Origin: Desulfobacteraceae bacterium
Lineage (GTDB): Bacteria > Desulfobacterota > DSM-4660 > Desulfatiglandales > Desulfatiglandaceae
Assembly: GCA_011042035.1 (NCBI GenBank)
Contig: DQZA01000231.1
Location: 1-16,743, forward strand
Length of the DNA: 16,743 bases
Direction: 5' to 3'
Part shown: positions 14,770 to 16,743 of the stretch, one piece after another
How the letters are laid out: each line of letters starts with the position of its first letter
Position numbering within the stretch: position 1 is the stretch's first letter
Translations under genes and position numbers: made by a program
The notes under the pieces: generated by a model
What the model saw: only the letters and a program-made list of their open reading frames with translations
The model's database searches: none
What the model was told of the DNA's origin: nothing

Positions 14770-14930
14770 CTTCACTCCTCCTTTCGTCGCCAAATAAGAT
14801 GGCGAGGGTTTTACAAGGGTTACAGTTTCCTAGCCTGGATTAGTGGTTTCCTGGACCCAGACGAGGATTTAACAGACGCCTGCACACTCACCCCCTTTCT
14901 AGCAAAACAAGATCTCGTGATTCCTGGTGC
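14770..14930 (-). other. Spacer between amidase and dppA with a small hairpin
   Basis: A 161-bp gap. TCGCCA-N7-TGGCGA (14787-14805) forms a 6-bp stem just upstream of the strong dppA ribosome site, with no T-run on the minus strand. I see no convincing promoter. The stem could shape translation of dppA, usually the most abundant product of such operons. Confidence 0.35.
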
Positions 14931-15791
14931 TTACTCATGAAATTTGGCCGCACGTCTCAACGGCCCAAGCTGCTGAAAAATTGGGCCTTTTTTGATGTCT
15001 CCTGCATACATGGGAAAAGTACCGTCGAAATCTCTCAGGTTTTTCCATGGCTGGCAAAGCCCTAGGGTGCCGTATTCACGCACCCTTGAGACCAAATCAA
15101 GATCGATTATTTCCGTCAGAATTGTATCGCTTTCGCCTGACTCCTGCAGTACGTGTCCTTCTGGGTCAACAAAAACAGATTTGCCTACGCCTCCGCCCCC
15201 TGCACCATTTACATTCAAAACATACACTTGGTTACAAATGGCATTAGCCTGACATAACACTATTTCCTGGGCCCTGTCCGAAGTATAGGTGCCCGTAGGA
15301 CAGATAATGGCCTCGGCCCCAAGCCAAGCAAGATTTCTTATTACCTCAGGAAACCATATGTCGTAGCAGATACAGATGCCGAATCGACCCTTGCCTGGGA
15401 TATCAAAGACACAGAAAGAGTCCCCTGGATCACTTGTCTCCAGGGGTGCCCAAGGAAAGATCTTCCTGTACTTGGCCTCGATTTTACCTTCAGGAGAAAT
15501 CACCACCGCCGTGTTGTAGATCTTCCCATTATGCTTTTCACTAAAGGACCCTGGCACTAGCCATTTGTTATTATCTGAAGCCCATTGGCAAAATTGATCC
15601 AACGTAGGATTTGGTATTTGTTGCGCAGGATCAGAACTCAAGCCCGAGGAACACAATTCACTGAAAATCACCATGTCAACCCAGGGGAAGAGGAGGCTTA
15701 CAGTTTTTAACCGGTGTATCATCGCCCTTGAATTGTCTTGGCCCCTCAAAATGTTCATTTGTATACCCGCAACTCCAAAGTATCTGCTCAT
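14931..15791 (-). CDS. Carbon-nitrogen hydrolase, aliphatic amidase/formamidase-like (AmiE/AmiF branch)
   Basis: A 286-residue nitrilase-superfamily enzyme with triad E45 (VIFSELCSSG), K110 (KYRKIFPWAPLE) and C142 (GICICYDIWFPE). KYRKIFPW and the later AICNQVYVLNVNGAGGGG...GHVLQESGE region resemble aliphatic amidases and formamidases more than omega-amidases. It is shorter than AmiE (about 345) and has its own C-terminal tail. GGAGG lies about 4 nt before the ATG. It sits 25 bp after gntR and upstream of the dpp genes, so the likely role is hydrolysis of an imported amide, releasing ammonia and a carboxylate. The start MSRYFGVAGIQMN is the expected first strand. Substrate unknown; N-carbamoyl or peptide-like amides are alternatives. 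Confidence 0.87.
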   Translation of the reverse strand: MSRYFGVAGIQMNILRGQDNSRAMIHRLKTVSLLFPWVDMVIFSELCSSGLSSDPAQQIPNPTLDQFCQWASDNNKWLVPGSFSEKHNGKIYNTAVVISPEGKIEAKYRKIFPWAPLETSDPGDSFCVFDIPGKGRFGICICYDIWFPEVIRNLAWLGAEAIICPTGTYTSDRAQEIVLCQANAICNQVYVLNVNGAGGGGVGKSVFVDPEGHVLQESGESDTILTEIIDLDLVSRVREYGTLGLCQPWKNLRDFDGTFPMYAGDIKKGPIFQQLGPLRRAAKFHE

Positions 15792-15816
15792 GTTTCCTCC
15801 CGCTTACAATCAGCAC

Positions 15817-16473
15817 CTAATCAATGTTTTCTTTCGATGGTTGGAAAGGAAGCCGGACGTGCACGTCTCGGATGTATCGGGCTGCCTTTTCAGCATTCCC
15901 ATTTTGAATTAAAGAGATTATTTTCAGGTGCTCATCGTAGTTCATATTAACCAGCTTGCTGCTCCAACTGATTTCCCCGAATCCGAACAGGCGTTGCCTC
16001 AATATGTTCAGGTGGTAAAGGATAAGTTGGTTTTTGGACAGATTGAGATATACGCCGTGGAATTTGGAATTAAGCTCCCAGTACTTGTAGAAATCCCGCT
16101 TCTGAGCTGCTCTTAGCATCCTCTCGTTTACCTTTTTCATTCGTTCCAGCTCTTTTCCCCCTATCCTGTCAAACACGGATAGGAGCACCCGCGAGTCCAG
16201 CGCACCGATTACCTCATAGATATCTTCTATTAGTTGTGGGGTGAGTTCATTAATTCTTATCCCTCTTTGGGGTAGAAAGGTGACAAAGCCCTCTACTTGT
16301 AACTGCAGAAGGGCATCACGGAGTGGTGTCCTGCTTACTCCCAAGTTTTTGACCATTTGATTTATGCTCACGAACATCCCAGGTTTAAGATTGCCGTTTT
16401 TCAGTTGCTCGCGAAGGTATTCGTAAACCTGGGTCCTGAGGAGTTGAGTTGTGAAGGGAAAGGTTTGCTTCAT
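15817..16473 (-). CDS. GntR-family transcriptional regulator, FadR/FCD subfamily
   Basis: A 218-residue regulator. The N-terminal winged HTH (about 12-78) contains LKPGMFVSINQMVKNLGVSRTPLRDALLQLQVEGFVTFLPQRGIRI. The alpha-helical FCD effector domain (about 85-210) contains FYKYWELNSKFHGVYLNLSKN and YDEHLKIISLIQNGNAEKAARYIRDVHVR, with the spaced Asp/His residues expected for a metal-assisted acid-binding pocket. GGAG lies about 9 nt before the ATG. As first gene of the amidase-dpp operon it is the probable local regulator, likely sensing a carboxylate produced or imported by the pathway. A palindrome within its own promoter suggests autoregulation. Confidence 0.92.
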   Translation of the reverse strand: MKQTFPFTTQLLRTQVYEYLREQLKNGNLKPGMFVSINQMVKNLGVSRTPLRDALLQLQVEGFVTFLPQRGIRINELTPQLIEDIYEVIGALDSRVLLSVFDRIGGKELERMKKVNERMLRAAQKRDFYKYWELNSKFHGVYLNLSKNQLILYHLNILRQRLFGFGEISWSSKLVNMNYDEHLKIISLIQNGNAEKAARYIRDVHVRLPFQPSKENID

Positions 16474-16532
16474 GAGGGATCTCTCCGTTGATGGAGGTTA
16501 TCGGAGAAAATTCGGGAATAAAGCATGTGACC

Positions 16533-16562
16533 GATATACTAGCATTCTAATATTTCTGTCAA
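16533..16562 (-). promoter_or_regulatory. Sigma-70-type promoter of the gntR-amidase-dpp operon
   Basis: On the minus strand a perfect -35 TTGACA (16557-16562) is followed after 18 bp by TATATC (16533-16538); a 17-bp spacing to GTATAT is also possible. The predicted transcript starts near 16526, about 50 nt before the gntR ATG at 16473. No other convincing promoter is seen in front of the later genes. Confidence 0.75.
16536..16553. promoter_or_regulatory. Candidate GntR operator in the -35/-10 spacer
   Basis: The plus strand reads ATACTAG-CATT-CTAATAT, an 18-bp imperfect palindrome with 6 of 7 arm positions matching. It lies between the -35 and -10 boxes of the gntR promoter. FCD-type GntR regulators bind short AT-rich palindromes of this size, and the position fits repression by blocking polymerase. 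Assignment to this regulator is inference. Confidence 0.5.
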
Positions 16563-16743
16563 GCTATTTTTTGATTGATTATACCGAAGTTCCTATAAAA
16601 ATCGGCTCAATAATGAACATAACATATTGATATATCGTTGACTATTGGTATTTTACTTGCAAATAATGTAGCCATGTAATAGGGATTTTTTACTTGGCAA
16701 ATGCGGATTAGATGTGTATCATGCGTGGCCATGTACATAGAAA
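16563..16743 (+). other. AT-rich upstream region at window end
   Basis: No gene is visible. A weak plus-strand promoter-like pair (TTGATA at 16627-16632, 16 bp, TATTTT at 16649-16654) could serve a divergent gene beyond the window. No start codon with a ribosome site is seen before the end. Confidence 0.25.

Noticed and set aside
1..16743. Insertion sequences, integrases, attachment sites or CRISPR arrays
   Set aside because: No transposase or integrase coding sequence, terminal repeats or regularly spaced direct repeats were seen.

Overview
The window looks like chromosomal DNA of an anaerobic, probably sulfate-reducing or syntrophic, member of the Desulfobacterota (former Deltaproteobacteria). 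This is an inference from the gene mix: an NtrC-type sigma-54 two-component system, a bacterial archaemetzincin, Cys-rich GcvH-like proteins and an FCD-type GntR regulator driving a peptide-type ABC transporter. There are no rRNA or tRNA genes, CRISPR arrays, transposases or phage genes. The spacing is compact and operon-like, with several start/stop overlaps.

Region 1 (1-4955) reads as one regulatory module. The 3' part of a sensor histidine kinase overlaps an NtrC-family sigma-54 response regulator, which in turn overlaps a TTG-started archaemetzincin-family protease. Facing them on the minus strand are two tandem paralogues. Each has two copies of an exactly spaced Cys motif (C-x12-C-x5-C-x2-C), a GcvH/lipoyl-like domain without a lysine at the normal lipoylation position, and a shared C-terminal tail. 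A canonical -24/-12 sigma-54 promoter (4997-5012) lies about 40 nt of predicted leader upstream of the pair. A perfect 9-7-9 inverted repeat at 5185-5209 lies where an enhancer for an NtrC-type activator would be expected. A Rho-independent terminator for the pair is built into the 3' end of the archaemetzincin gene on the opposite strand. The likely circuit is kinase -> sigma-54 activator -> GcvH-like pair. This is the best candidate in the window for a poorly described system.

Region 2 (about 5345-8787, plus strand) begins with only the C-terminal tail of a class I aminotransferase, joined by an ATGA overlap to an omega-amidase-like nitrilase. A CPA-type cation/proton antiporter with two CBS domains follows, whose usual Asp-Asp pair reads Asn-Asn. 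A metallo-beta-lactamase-fold hydrolase of the AHL-lactonase-like group ends the run. The aminotransferase/omega-amidase pair recalls glutamine-transaminase/omega-amidase couples, but the aminotransferase is decayed or rearranged here.

Region 3 (8804-16473, minus strand) is one long apparent operon in the order gntR (FCD family), AmiE/AmiF-like amidase, dppA, dppB, dppC, dppD, dppF, small MIP18/DUF59 protein. A good sigma-70-type promoter precedes gntR, with an imperfect palindrome between the -35 and -10 boxes that may be its own operator. A long hairpin lies between dppA and dppB. The logic suggests regulated uptake of a peptide-like or amide compound and its hydrolysis inside the cell.
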